A DNA stretch of 34,950 bases from Echinostoma caproni (Eukaryota > Platyhelminthes > Trematoda > Plagiorchiida > Echinostomatidae): contig UZAN01040514.1 in the NCBI GenBank assembly GCA_900618425.1, positions 33,225 through 68,174 of the forward strand, written 5' to 3'. The position numbers were made by a program, and so were the translations under genes. This document shows, piece by piece, positions 11,323 to 23,483 of the stretch. How positions within the stretch are numbered: the stretch's first letter is position 1; each line of letters opens with the position of its first letter. The notes below the pieces were generated by a model that searched no databases, was not told the origin of the DNA, and was given only the letters and a program-made list of their open reading frames with translations.

Positions 11323-11616
11323 ATCGACCAGCTGAACAAGTTGAACCACTTCGGTCACTGGGTCATCAAAACTGGTAGACCCAATTGACACGATTGAATG
11401 ATATCACATGTCATTTCCACAAGTCACGTGACTTTTATTTTCAGGTCATACAGCGTGCTCTTGATGTTTGACCGTTAACAAGGGAAATTGAACAGGCACT
11501 TCCATGGTTTGAACTGTAGGCAACGCAATGAACGATAGCGTAAATCGTGAATGACCTCAAAAAAGTTCTTGGGCTTCTTGTCTTGTTTTCATCATTTACG
11601 ACTTGTAATTCATTAG

Positions 11617-12010
11617 CACCTGAAAAAAATTCACTTCCTTACTTAAACAAACATTGCCAAATCCAGACAGATGCCCGAGTGAATCAGCTAATTTGCTTCA
11701 CCAAATATACTGATGGGATAGTTTATGCGCTTTTGAGATAGTCCGCACTTCAACAGTACTACAGAATTTATGCGCATCAAATTTAGTTCACCTGGGTCAC
11801 TTCATACAAACATCCATGAAAAAAATACATTCATCTAATTCACTATTAGAGAGTGTAAAAATGATACAACCGGGTGAAAATAAATCAGTCTTACTGGTGT
11901 TCGGAATCGGCACCTCGGTGACATCGTGCGAATGGATAGAAAACCCCACATACTTTAAATTAGACAGCTTTCCACATCAAGTTGCAATTCAACTGATGAA
12001 TGTTTCATCA
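11617..12010 (+). CDS. Candidate two-exon segment, unknown protein
   Basis: A long pyrimidine-rich tract ends in AATTCATTAG at 11616. The open frame that follows (APEKNSLPYLNKHCQIQTDA) meets a GTGAATC donor at 11679. An acceptor TACTACAG ends at 11764, and the next open frame is in register (NLCASNLVHLGHFIQTSM) and continues as GENKSVLLVFGIGTSVTSC, then EWIENPTYFKLDSFPHQV, before running out at 12127. The 86-base intron this implies would suit the short introns known in flatworm genes. A different donor at 11721 is also possible. No domain is recognised; the pair of Cys and the hydrophobic strand suggest an extracellular or lumenal protein at most. The end boundary is arbitrary. Confidence 0.28.
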
Positions 12011-12320
12011 GTTACGTCATCACCTGCGCAATTAATGAGTTCCGTTCATTCTTTCTTTCTACCTTTTGCCTGTACGTTTTTGTATGCAAGTGCATACATC
12101 TGTTGGTATGTGTCCGATGTGAATTAGCACGTTCGGTTTCGTGCTCGGCAGTCAGCTGTTCGTGTTCGGACTGGTTAGAGGTAAACAGCTGATTATGTCC
12201 TGTGTAAATCATCAGCTGATTGCAGCCAGCTAACCTCAATATAAGAGAGGATCTTCAGTTCACGTAAACATTTGTGTGTACATGTGCGAGATGATCCAAG
12301 AATTACTTGGCAAACCGCAC

Positions 12321-12381
12321 ATGTTGTGTGTGTGTGTGTGTTTATGTGCGCGCATTGTGTGCGCATGCGTACGTGTGCGAG
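12321..12381. repeat. Alternating purine-pyrimidine tract with (GT)n core
   Basis: A (GT)n run at 12325-12340 continues into TTTATGTGCGCGCATTG and TGTGCGCATGCGTACGTGTG. Almost the whole stretch alternates purine and pyrimidine, with CG/GC-rich palindromic parts such as GTGCGCGCA and TGCGCATGCG. Confidence 0.85.
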
Positions 12382-12834
12382 AGTGTACTGTCAGGCACGG
12401 ATCAACGATAATTTAACGACTGAATCTAATTGGTCATAATATGTTGTTAATGTATTTCATTACCGATGCGCACATGATGATACTTGTAAATGGGAACAGA
12501 ATTAGGAAATCATTTGTTTTGGCTCGTTTCTAAACGGTAGGTGAACTCGGTTAGCGTACAACCGAGAAGAAACATGATAGTCACCGGAGCCATTTATCAC
12601 ACATTCTTAGAATAAATACCGCTGAAAAGAATTGGCGATAAAACTTCACTCAGAAGTAGAACTGACATCTTGTCGTTTCCATCCCCCGACAGGGGCTCCC
12701 GATTTCACCAAACTTTATCTCGTATAAACGCTAACCGAAATTCACCTATGCGACAAAGTAGATATCTTGTTGTGTTTTTTGCTCGGTAGTTTCAGTTTGA
12801 TATAAATTAATATTTACAATGACTTGAAAAAGGT

Positions 12835-12857
12835 AATGATGATGATGGTGATGATGG

Positions 12858-12905
<48 letters not shown>
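12835..12905. repeat. (GAT)n trinucleotide microsatellite
   Basis: Tandem GAT units with occasional GGT. In other frames it produces runs of His, Ile or Asp, which explains the His-rich and Ile-rich open segments here; they are not genes. Confidence 0.95.
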
Positions 12906-15757
12906 GGATGGTGATGATGATGGCGATTATGAGGAGGAGGAGGAATATAAGACGTTTCCATACCACACTATTGTGAAAATACTGGGAAGAAAACAATCGA
13001 CAGGATACTTCCCCCTGCGATTTGCGGTCAGAAGTAACTGGTTAGTCCCGATTGCCTGCCGTCACTTTAACCTTAGCCTAATTTGTAATTCCTGTGCGAT
13101 TGAGATGTTTATTCCAATTGTTCTTCACATCTTCACACACCATAATGTCGGAAAGGGATCAATTTCTGACAGGCATATGTATAATTATATATCACTCCTA
13201 CAAGTCAAGCAGTTTGTTTAATCACCGCGAAAAAGGCATGTTCCTCATTGTGGACGGTGGGATATTCGACCATTAAAAGCACTGCAGTTCAACAAGAAAG
13301 CATTTCATGTAAGTAAAGCTTTTCTTCAGGACTGGAAAAAATGCTGGTCAATGGAGTATTCTTGTAATTTCAGCCTCCACGGAGACAGGTGCAACAAGTA
13401 TTTCGGTAAGCAAGAAGCGACAGATTCGATTATTGTTGTTGTATTGACCTGCAACAGCATGTTTTCATTCCTAATCAACAGGGTTGGAATGGATGTTTGA
13501 CTGGTGTGGAATTCTCTGGTTGAGTCCTACTGAACAAAGTTCTGCGGTGGATATGTTTGCAAGAATTGAAGAGATTTCTTCCGACTATAAGTGACTAAAT
13601 CCGATATTGAATGTTCTCAGAGCATGAGATTGTGTTCCTGGATTGGAGAGCAAATTGATAGTAGTATTTCATTCATACGTGGGACGGTTGGAGTAGCCTG
13701 ACACCTTGTAGCGAAGAGGATAATTGGGACAAAACTGAGCAAATGAGATGAACGACACCATCCAAATTAGATCGTTTGCGCTAAAAGGCTAACTGGATAA
13801 TGTCGTAAAATTTGAAGTTTGATATGAATTCAATCTACAGGCAAAATAGATGGAAATCGGTGAACGTGTTTTGTGGATTGAAGTGGGTTAATGTGCACAG
13901 ATTTTGAAACTTTTTTCATTCTCTATTTATGGATAAATTTGTTGAACAGGGAGACGAGTGAACTAAATAACTCAGATACAAATTTTTACTGTAGAGTAGT
14001 TTTCGAAGTCCAACAGGCGCTGGTACTTTGTTTAGATGAAGGATTGTGATTTATTCAACCAATTGAATGTGACTCATTTCTCAAACAGTTTTAATTGTCA
14101 TGTCATGTATGTCATGTAGTTTAACTCTGCTGCTGTGACTTGAGTCACAAACGAGGTTTGTACTTTGGCCGCAAACTTTCTGTAGATTGTTGCACAGTTC
14201 GCAACAACTTGAGAGTCCTGACAAGGGTTTTGGTGCACAACAGATTTATGCTGTTGATCTCAAACCTGATTCGCGTGCATATTGATTTCTCTAGCTGGCG
14301 GTAACCAGTCTTAGGGTTCATTTCTCCCGTCTCCGGGTTGATTTCAATGGACAGGAGAGGAGAGAGAAGAATCCAGAAATAGATTCTGCTGGATAACGGG
14401 TATCATGTGGAAAGCTGACGTGACCTGTCAAAATGTCACAATGGATGTGTCCCAGTAACAGGAATGATCAAGGTTCTTAGTAGATAGGATGATTTCAAGG
14501 GGATATGTGCATTCGGTAGTGTGATGTTGAGTTAATTTTGAGTTGTTGTGAATGCAGTAATTCGAGTTTCAAAATGGTATCTTCTTGGGAAGGAAGAATA
14601 GCCTAACTTTACTAACAACCGTACGCTCCGAGATCGTTTTTACAAACGGGAAAATTTGGTATTTTCTCCTTATCCGACATGTTCATCACCCCACATTGGA
14701 AATCAAAGTCGGGTAGGCTTATTTCATCTACAAAAAATTGGGTTACAAGCCAAAAATGTGTCGTGCTGGCTTGATGAAACTCCTTAGTAATAGTAATAAT
14801 TATAATAATAACAATAATAATAAAACAGACAGTGATGTACATTGGTGATTTCAAAAATTCTGGGTGCAGTTATCGAGCTGGTTTGAAGGGATAATATATA
14901 GGAAATTAGAACAAAACTAGCTCAGAACAAGTGATTTGCTTCCACTTATATTACATGGCATTCTTTTTGTCTAACTTGCAGTAAATGTGATGAGCTTTAG
15001 TGACGAACCCCAGGTTGCGTGTTTATTGACTGCCAGTGTGGTCTGAGTGACATAAGTGGAAGAACTGGAGCTCAATAAGAACACTCACTACCTTTGGCAT
15101 TGTAGAGCCACTTGCCTGTAGCATGGTTATGCTCAATTGATGATATTATATATTTTCACTCAGGTCTAACAGATCACACCGTTTTCGCTTTGAGACAGAG
15201 AACGTATAGTTGAGAGAGAAAATTAATGAAGACAGACACGGCATAGAGAGAAGATCCTGGGGGATGGGGGAGTAATTTTTGGCAGGAAACATATCACGAC
15301 GTAAATTATTTATAAATTCCGGAGATTAGGAGATTGCTTGAAGAGCAAAGATATTGGATTTGAACAAACGCTTCACTTGAAACACTGTGTGACGATCAAA
15401 ATCCGCTCAAGGTACAAAACGACCAGATACAATAATCATCTCTGATCATCCGGAGAAAGTCGTGTGAAAACTGAATAATTTTGACCAACATTACTTTGGT
15501 TCCACAGACAATATGAATACAACTAAAAATTTTGATGATCGTGGCTCTAACCTACAGGAGAACGTTTGTACGTAAACAGACAACCAAACCAAGAATAAAT
15601 AAAAGAGCCCTGGAAAAGATTTGTTTCAGTGGTGATCAGTTTTGTTGAGCTGACAAATATTCTCGAGCGATTCTGAATCACTCGATACAGGCTTAAATAA
15701 GAAGGATATTGGTGATACAGTGCATTTTTCGGATGATTAAAATTTGTTTATGAATAG
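12906..15757. other. No recognised gene; (AAT)n tract
   Basis: Nearly 3 kb with few open segments and no recognisable motif on either strand. A short AATAAT-type tract lies at about 14788-14823. An open segment at 12904-13221 starts inside the GAT repeat and is probably an artefact of it. Confidence 0.45.
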
Positions 15758-15935
15758 TGAGTTGATGGGACACATTCGTCAAACAAGACCTGGGCGAGAT
15801 ACAAAAACAAGAGATGCAAGTGCAAGCAAGTTTCTTCGAACTGAGTATCACCGAAACACAAGAAAAGGAACTGGTTTTCACGTGCACACAAGCGATTATA
15901 ATATTTTTACGAAATCCACAGACAAGTCGAGTCAC
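15758..15935 (+). CDS. Candidate exon, hydrophilic unknown protein
   Basis: A plus-strand open segment with an acceptor-like TTTATGAATAG and a strong donor GTCAC|GTAAGG at 15936, giving 178 bases. It reads ELMGHIRQTRPGRDTKTR, then SKFLRTEYHRNTRKGTGF, ending KSTDKSSHV. The composition is basic and polar. An overlapping minus-strand frame (15693-16007, 104 codons) is Cys- and Ile-rich and looks like a shadow. No family recognised. Confidence 0.25.
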
Positions 15936-16603
15936 GTAAGGCTTTATGTACCCTATGGAATGGATTTTCAATTCAACGTAACACCATTCTAGAGGTTTAC
16001 AAATCAACCAAGGGGATTGTTCTCCTGAGCATTTGAGAAGTGTACATGCACATTGAATTCACAAACTTCAGTACGCGGTGAGTCAGCTTAATGGACCCTC
16101 TGAATGCATGCTAAATCTGCATCACATTAGAAACACACGTATATCATGCATCTTGTGCGGGAGGATTCATACAAGATGCAGGCATCTCAGTCCTTTACTA
16201 ATGTATCGAGCGCACGAATCATTATATCTATCATAGATTGAGCTTCACTTTCACTTATAATGTATTCTATTATACATATATGACTTCTGCATGCGGAACG
16301 AAACTGCATATTTGTACTTTCACTTATTTCCTAGAACACATAAAATCAATTTCCGATCATAGTGTTTATTTTAAAATTAACTAAATATATACATTCCAAA
16401 CTGTAATTATACTTATCCTCAAAGGCCGAGTAGACTGTTTTTCAAATTAAAACTAATAAACCTCAAGAGAAATGATGGTGCGTTATTTTTTTATTACACA
16501 AAGTGAATTACAGTAAACGGGGAAATCCCCATGAGCAAATAGCATACTGTAAAGGGGAGAGTAGGAAAACATTCACGTAAGGTTCAGTTTATTGATTCTG
16601 CGT
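15936..16603. other. No recognised gene
   Basis: AT-rich. The part nearest 16603 is probably the 3' UTR of the LINE that ends there (minus strand), but no tail repeat was found. Confidence 0.4.
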
Positions 16604-18989
16604 TTAAAAAGAGTAAAGATTGTAAGTTAAGGGGAAAACAACAAGGGAGAGGGTGTTTCACAATTTGGCAGTTCTGGGGAAAACAGCAGATTGAAGTGGA
16701 GAGGTACGACATCTGGGAACAGAAACCTGATAAGGATGACTACATGCCTGTGTACCGGATGGACGGGTAAAAGTTGCAGGAAGAGGAACTGCCGAGGCAA
16801 GTTCCGAAGAACAAAATCCAAAGTAGTAACGGTAGAAGAGGGACAACGAAGTAACTGCCCGACGATGAGCTAGCGACTGTATACTGGATGTTAGGGAAGG
16901 ATCGTCGATTAGCCGGATGGCCTTTCGTTGAACACGATCAAGAAGGGAAAGGGAAGAAGACGAAGCCCCACCCCACACGTGACCACAGTATTCAAGATCA
17001 GGGCAGATTTGAGCTTCGTACAGTAGAAAAAGATGAGCTGGGATGAAAAAAACGTCTGGCGCGAAAAAGAAATCCGACCTTGCGCGCAGCACGAGATGCA
17101 AACTTAGCTATGAAAGGGGACCAGCATAAAGAAGAAGTTATAGGCAGTCCAAGAAGGGAAACAGAGTCTGTGGAAAGCAGTTGGGTGGAATCAAAACATA
17201 AATAGGGGGAGAATGAATGGTGTTTTAGAGAAATTGAAAGAAGAGATGTTTTGGAACTATTGAACGAAACGTGGTTTGCAATGCCCCACGAGGAGATGTG
17301 TTCGAGATCGGAGTCCAGTGACGCAGTAACTGCACTACGGTCAACATCGATGTTGTTTTGGGCATGGCGAGCAGTGTCACAGGAGAGCAGTGGAGGGTGG
17401 CATCATCAGCAGAAGAATGGATCGGGTTGGTAGTTTGGGAAAGGAGATCATTGATAAATAGAAGAAAGAGGGTGGGCGCAAGTACTGAACCTTGGGGAAC
17501 ACCAGCGTTCACAGGGAATGGCTGGGATAGAACCCCATCAACTCGGACGGAGATGGTTCGCTCACTGAGGAAACTTAATACCCACGCTACGAGCGCCGAG
17601 GGGAACCCGAACATGGGTAGTTTCGCCAGTAGACCTTCGTGCCAAACTCGGTCGAAGGCCTCTGAGATATCAAGCGAGACCAAGTGTGTTTCACTGTGGT
17701 TATCGGGTGGAACTGATCAGGATTGAGAGACAAGAGCCAGAAGGTTACCGGTGGAGCTGCGCGGTCGAAAGCCATACTAGCGGTCGCTCAGTAATCCTTT
17801 GCGTTCAAGGAACGTGCATAGCTGGTCAGAAATGATAGATTCAATTACTTTCGAAAGAACAGATGTGAGGGAAATGGGTCGATAGTTATTGGGGTTAGAA
17901 GGATCACGGCGTTTGGGATTGGGAAAAATTACGGCGTGTTTCCAGGGTGTTGGAAAGGAAGAAAGTTGGAGGGAAAGACGGAAAAGACAACGGAAAACAG
18001 GGGCCAGCTCGGGAGCACACATTTTGAGGACGATGGGTGGAATACCGTCCAGGACCGGGTGGTTTATTTGCGTTTAGAGAGCACAATGTTTGGTGGATTT
18101 TCCTGGTGCTGATATGAGGCAGAAAAGGGTTGCCAGTAAAAGAAGAAAGTGGAGGTGTAGCAAAATGGGGTAAGGTGGAATTGGCGGCAAACTGAGAAGC
18201 AAAAACCTCAGCTTTCTCGTGTGGTTGACATACAAGATCACGAGAGGAATTACAGATAGGGGGCAAGTTGGAAGGGCCGAAATTACGGGAAACTGCTTTG
18301 GCAAGGGACTAAAATGTTTGGCTACCGGTGGCGGAAGAGATCAAGTTTTCGGCTTTACGGCGAACGAAGCGCTCTTTGCTTCTCTGAATGGTCATCGAGT
18401 ATCTTTTCATAACTTGCGCGAAGCGATGGCGAGAGAGAGGAGTGGGCAAGCGGCGCCAGCGGCGGAAGGCTGAACGTTTAAGGCGTACAGCACGGTCGCA
18501 TGATGTATGGTTAAACCACTCAGGAGATTTGGGTTTGCCGCTTTTGGAAAAGTGCAAAATACAAAGATGCATTCCTTGAAGAACAAAGTGGGTGAAGTTG
18601 GAAACGGATTTGCAAACATCCGAAGAGAAACAACACTTGTTCCAGGGATAATCCGCTAGGAAATCACGGAAACCGTCCCAGTAGGCTGAGCTGCAGCGCC
18701 AGAATGTGTGTCTCGAGGTGGGTGGGAGTTCACAGTTTGAAAATCGAATGGAGCAGGAAACAATACAGTGATCTGATGAGCCGAGATCAGGGAGGGTACG
18801 AATATCTGAGAAGAGGGGGCCGGAGTGAGAATTAGATCGACTGTGTGGGCACGATCGCCCGCGCGATCAGAGACACGTGTGGGGAGGTCAACTAGTTGGC
18901 TCAGGTTGTTGACCAAATCGAAGTGTTCGGCTTCGCGCCCCAAAGGAGAAGTGGTAGATGAATGAGTCAACCAGTCCTGGTTGTGAACG
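16604..18989 (-). mobile_element. Near-complete but inactive LINE: endonuclease, reverse transcriptase, C-terminal domain
   Basis: Minus strand, 5' at the right. The end of the APE endonuclease reads HFDLVNNLSQLVDLPTR, then AHTVDLILTP (18700-18989). A linker with RRKAENLISSATGSQTF and LNANKPPGP opens the polymerase. Then NPNNYRPISLTSVLSKVIE (about 17850-17910), LVSLDISEAFDRVWHE (motif A, 17683 down), NAGVPQGSVLAPTLF (motif B, about 17509-17470) and HSSADDATLH, the place of the catalytic YADD box, with Ser for Tyr (17413-17402). The C-terminus has LEYCGHVWGGA, LDRVQRKAIRLIDD, PRTAKL followed by TGA where Trp is expected (16658-16660), then NTLSLVVFPLTYNL and the final stop TAA at 16604-16606. 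Several frameshifts separate these blocks. CR1/jockey-like clade. The 5' part is hidden in the following gap. Confidence 0.9.
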
Positions 18990-19809
18990 NNNNNNNNNNN
19001 NNNNNNNNNNNNNNNNNNNNNNNNNNNNNNNNNNNNNNNNNNNNNNNNNNNNNNNNNNNNNNNNNNNNNNNNNNNNNNNNNNNNNNNNNNNNNNNNNNNN
19101 NNNNNNNNNNNNNNNNNNNNNNNNNNNNNNNNNNNNNNNNNNNNNNNNNNNNNNNNNNNNNNNNNNNNNNNNNNNNNNNNNNNNNNNNNNNNNNNNNNNN
19201 NNNNNNNNNNNNNNNNNNNNNNNNNNNNNNNNNNNNNNNNNNNNNNNNNNNNNNNNNNNNNNNNNNNNNNNNNNNNNNNNNNNNNNNNNNNNNNNNNNNN
19301 NNNNNNNNNNNNNNNNNNNNNNNNNNNNNNNNNNNNNNNNNNNNNNNNNNNNNNNNNNNNNNNNNNNNNNNNNNNNNNNNNNNNNNNNNNNNNNNNNNNN
19401 NNNNNNNNNNNNNNNNNNNNNNNNNNNNNNNNNNNNNNNNNNNNNNNNNNNNNNNNNNNNNNNNNNNNNNNNNNNNNNNNNNNNNNNNNNNNNNNNNNNN
19501 NNNNNNNNNNNNNNNNNNNNNNNNNNNNNNNNNNNNNNNNNNNNNNNNNNNNNNNNNNNNNNNNNNNNNNNNNNNNNNNNNNNNNNNNNNNNNNNNNNNN
19601 NNNNNNNNNNNNNNNNNNNNNNNNNNNNNNNNNNNNNNNNNNNNNNNNNNNNNNNNNNNNNNNNNNNNNNNNNNNNNNNNNNNNNNNNNNNNNNNNNNNN
19701 NNNNNNNNNNNNNNNNNNNNNNNNNNNNNNNNNNNNNNNNNNNNNNNNNNNNNNNNNNNNNNNNNNNNNNNNNNNNNNNNNNNNNNNNNNNNNNNNNNNN
19801 NNNNNNNNN
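18990..19809. other. Assembly gap (820 N)
   Basis: Run of N. It interrupts the LINE endonuclease region, so the gap is probably caused by repeat collapse. Open frames reported through it are meaningless. Confidence 1.
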
Positions 19810-20550
19810 CGGTGTACAAATCAACCATAGTCGAAGAACTGCATTATCGGGGGTTTGTTATAAACGTAGAACTATTTAAAGATTTGTGATAGGTAGTCAA
19901 GTGCGTGGGTTCAAGGGAACTGGTTCGCAGGAACTTCAGGCCGCTGTCGAATCAGTTGCGCTCTGAACTACGCCGAAGTGAGGACAGCAGCGTGGATGGT
20001 TAGCTAATGGGCATCTTACTGTATGGATTGGTAAATGAATACCGTTCTTGCATACCTACACACACTTATGGAAGTTAACTTCTGTCATTTTACAAGTAAT
20101 TTTATTGCGACCAACATGCTTCCGTTTCGGAATTAAAAGGCTACTTGTTTGCCTGCTACTGAGGAAAGCTACATTATCCTAATATTATATAAGTGGTTCA
20201 CAGAAATACCAGACAAATCATAACTAGGTTCCCCTCAGCAACCATTTAGATCCGTGTGAAATACTCTAATTCAATGACAACGTAATGTATAGCCAATTGT
20301 GATTGTGTGACAGAGAGAGAGAGTCAAACCCAGAATTACATATCCATTAGTTCATCAAAAAATGAATGTCTCTCTGGAGGCCGAGTGTACACAATCAACA
20401 CATGTTGACATGCTGTGAATCTCGGCTCCGTTCTCCTTTTGGATCGTCATGGTAGATTATCCCCACAAATCTATTCAGGTTTTGATCTCTCTGAAGTTAA
20501 CTGTTCTACATTTTTTACCACAATTTCTTTTGACGTCTTCAAATCTTTCG
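19810..20550. other. No recognised gene
   Basis: It may hold the 5' end of the LINE interrupted by the gap, but no endonuclease motif is visible. A short GA-rich run (GAGAGAGAGAG) lies near 20312-20323. Confidence 0.4.
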
Positions 20551-20800
20551 CACTGTTGTTGTTATTGTTAATGTTGTTATTGCTGCTGCTGCTGCTGCTG
20601 CTGCTTCTGTTGTCGCTTTTGTTGTTGTTGTCGTTGTTGTTGTTGCTGTCATCGTCGTTGTTGTTGTTGTTGTTGTCGCTGTTGTTGTTGTCGTTGTTCT
20701 TGTTGTTCTTGTTGTTGTTGTTGTCGTTGTTCTTGTTGTTCTTGTTGTTGTTGCTGTCGTCGTAGTTGTTGTTGTTGTTGTTGTTAGTGTTATTTATTGT
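20551..20800. repeat. Degenerate (GTT)n / (GCT)n / (GTC)n trinucleotide array
   Basis: About 250 bases of mostly TTG/GTT units mixed with CTG, GTC and TTC variants. In one frame it reads as a long poly-Leu stretch (20415-20765), which is a product of the repeat and not evidence of a gene. Confidence 0.9.
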
Positions 20801-21720
20801 TCTTGCTGCTGTAGTAAAATCAATAAGACACGAATGAAGGGAAGGTTAATCACGTATATCCATCGGAGAACAGGATGAAAAGTAACTGATAGATTCAGAA
20901 CGTTAGTTGTGTGAAAAAACGTCCAGCACGTGATCGCATGATGCCATATTTAGAATGATGGTGATTCAAATGCGTTAATCGGTGAAAATTGATCCCTTGG
21001 AAACATGAGAAATTTGCGCAGCACTGAGAAATGAAAATAACTATCTCCAAGTTTTACACCTATGAAATATAAGTGGTTCATTAGGTAGATTTTAGCTACG
21101 GTAAGGTAACTTCATCATACCTTGTTAAATACTCTTAAAATTGATTCAATTTGTTCGCACCCATGGGATAAATGAGAATTGCATTGAAGAATTTCGTGCC
21201 GGAAAGATATCAATCAACTGAATACGATCATGGTAGTTACCGGCAATTTCACTAACACATGAATCTGTATGCCTCTTTACTTCTTCGGAGTCTCAAAACA
21301 TGTGTATCCACTCTAGATTGTTCTTTGTCGGCCGTCACACAAACTTTACCAGTGAGAGTGTTACTTTTCGATTACTTCGTTTTTTATTCAATATAGTATA
21401 TAGTTGCATCTTACTAAATCTACTCTTGATTGAGATAAAATTGTAATACTCTCATCAGTTGTTTGTTCCACTCCAGCACCCTTAATGCCCCCTCAAAAAG
21501 GGAGTTTCAGAAAGATTCAGAATAGCTTCAGTCTCTCAGATTAAAAGCAAATTAGCAAAACAAATGAACATATTTGTATCATCTTTGTATGATAGATGCC
21601 GTATACCATCAAAGAGTTTTGGGTTCAATAAAATGACTGACTATCTCTGAGGAAGACATCCGAACAAACATGAATTACTAATTCTGGTTAGCTGCCCGGT
21701 GTTAATTGGCATAGTCATCC
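20801..21720. other. No recognised feature
   Basis: AT-rich sequence without long open frames, RNA genes or repeats that I can identify. Confidence 0.4.
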
Positions 21721-22611
21721 TAGCACCATCATCATCATCTTGCAGCAAAATACAGTGCGGAGAACTTTCCTGATCGCTGCCATACTCGCAATGCATATAA
21801 GGTTAGTGGTAAAAATTTAAGGTGAACAGGTCTTGGATCTATTTCGAGGGAGGGAGAACGAGATGAATCATTATGGTCGACACAGAGTACGCAATCGAAT
21901 TGTGCATACATGCCGTTTCAAGCATTCTGACCTGATATGAAACGACAACAAGAACGCCACTGCTACCGGTTCGCTGCCATATCCTTCAATGTCTCCAAAC
22001 AACGTGGAGTCTTTCGGACCCCAACCTAGAAGGCGAGAGACACCTACTCTACCTAATGGCTCTGTGCATTTCTTCATGCCTCGTCTCCACGACATCTGTT
22101 GACCTCCACGTGGTTTCATCCAGCCCGGATTAGCTACTGCGAGTAAAGCGCGGTGCGGCAGACGATGGCTGGGCATAGGCAATACGTGTCCTAGCCAGCG
22201 AAGCCTAGTAATCTGAATTCGGTATGCTAGTAGGTTTATACCTGACAGACTCCCAAACAAACGACGGCCTACCTCCACGTTAGTAACCCGTTCGCTCCAT
22301 CCCACACGGGCTAAACTACGTAAACACCGATAATCGAAAACTTCTAGTGGACGGATATCTTCTACTCGCAAATTCAGGGTCTCACTACCATAAAGTAGGA
22401 CTGAACGAACACTAGCACAAGGTGCACGACCTTTCAACTTCAATGAAACGTCGCGTCTACGCCAAAGGTGTTTCAGTCCTGCGTATGCTGCTCGAGTCTT
22501 GGAAGTGCGGGCGGTTATCTGCTTTGCTGCACTACCGTCATTGGTCACACAGCTACCTAAGTAGGGTTAGCAACCCTCCACAACTAAATCCCGGCCATTT
22601 GACATAATATT
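21721..22611 (-). mobile_element. 5'-truncated RTE-like LINE, C-terminal region and 3' tail
   Basis: The minus strand opens near 22611 with YLGSCVTNDGSAAKQI, a block found after the polymerase in RTE-type LINEs. It continues with SVLLYGSETLNLRVEDIR, FDYRCLRSLARVGWSERV, LRWLGHVLPMPSHRLPHR and PLGRVGVSRLLGWGPKDST, the usual C-terminal order. Near 22000 a frameshift moves the expected ending into another frame: LKDMAANR, a stop, then QWRSCCRFISGQNA with the stop TGA at 21918-21920. About 180 bases of 3' UTR follow, ending in a short GAT repeat (21727-21739; CAT on the plus strand), as expected for an RTE-like 3' tail. I recall very similar tails from liver-fluke genomes. The element is truncated and inactive. 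Confidence 0.88.
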
Positions 22612-23060
22612 AATGATAATACACAGATCTTCCGTGCGATGTGCCCTGTTGATGAGCTCTAATAAAACCGAAACTCGAGTCTGCATCATTGGTCGCTTTT
22701 CGTGCTCTGTAGCTAAAACTGCACCTGTCTGAAAACAAATTTTTACAATCGTTACAATCTCGTTTTGCATTAGCTACAGAACACGATAGAATACTGAATT
22801 TTGAAAAACTTCAGATAAATGTTTTAAAATTACTGGTTATTTTTGTTCCAATCAATGTGACGAAACATAATGAATCAACCTTTCGTCTTTATGCATCCGG
22901 TGCACGTCACACAATTGGAATTGGCGCCGAAACCTGATGTCAGCTGACTTTGCCGGGGCACTAGCTCCATTCAGACATTCTGGTCTCTGTGTTAGTCTAA
23001 CTGAGTTCAACAGAATCTCTATCCTTTACAACCCACCCTACTTTTGTCGTAAATCCCGAA
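22612..23060. other. No recognised gene
   Basis: Contains a 67-codon minus-strand open segment overlapping the LINE's truncated edge. Nothing else seen. Confidence 0.4.
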
Positions 23061-23483
23061 ATGGTTGAATCCGTAAACAACCGGGGCCAGCAGCACACAC
23101 AATTCTTCGTACGGACTTTTCAGACACCGCAGCTATGCGCGAATCGAAGAAGTCAGCTGTTTAGTCTGCAGCCACGGGACAGCAATTCGTTGACCCGGAT
23201 TCACAGCCCCCGGAGAGCCATCAATTCGATTTCATTCATCTGGATTTTCGCACTTCACATATTGGTTCTCCATGCATGTAGACGGTGTGTTTTTGAAACA
23301 ACTACAAACGCAAAATGTGTTGGTTCACTCTGTATTGTAGCCAATCTGAACTGCAACGCTCTGGTGCACAGATTTGGGGTGGCAGCGTTCGACCACCGAC
23401 GGGCCTTCTGTTGCGCGTTAGGATTGTCAAGTGACATTCACACTGACACACTGAATCAGATTCTTCTTGCCAGTTTAAGATGA
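23061..23483 (+). other. 140-codon open reading frame, coding status unclear
   Basis: Starts at an ATG, is locally GC-richer than its surroundings, and holds a hydrophobic stretch (SISFIWIFALHILVLHAC) about 75 residues in, followed by a GTGTGT donor-like site. It could be a first exon with a signal-anchor segment. An overlapping minus-strand frame (23302-23604) is also open for 100 codons, so the strand is uncertain. No homology recognised. Confidence 0.2.

Noticed and set aside
12746..12996. His-rich and Ile-rich open frames
   Set aside because: Direct products of the (GAT)n microsatellite read in other frames.
16627..18579. Plus-strand open frames across the LINE
   Set aside because: Antisense shadows of the minus-strand retrotransposon protein.
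18656..19879. Very long open frames of 285-390 codons on both strands
   Set aside because: They run through the N gap; most residues are unknown and the frames have no meaning.
20415..20765. 116-codon Leu-rich open frame that looks like a membrane protein
   Set aside because: The Leu run comes from the GTT/GCT repeat; there is no other support.
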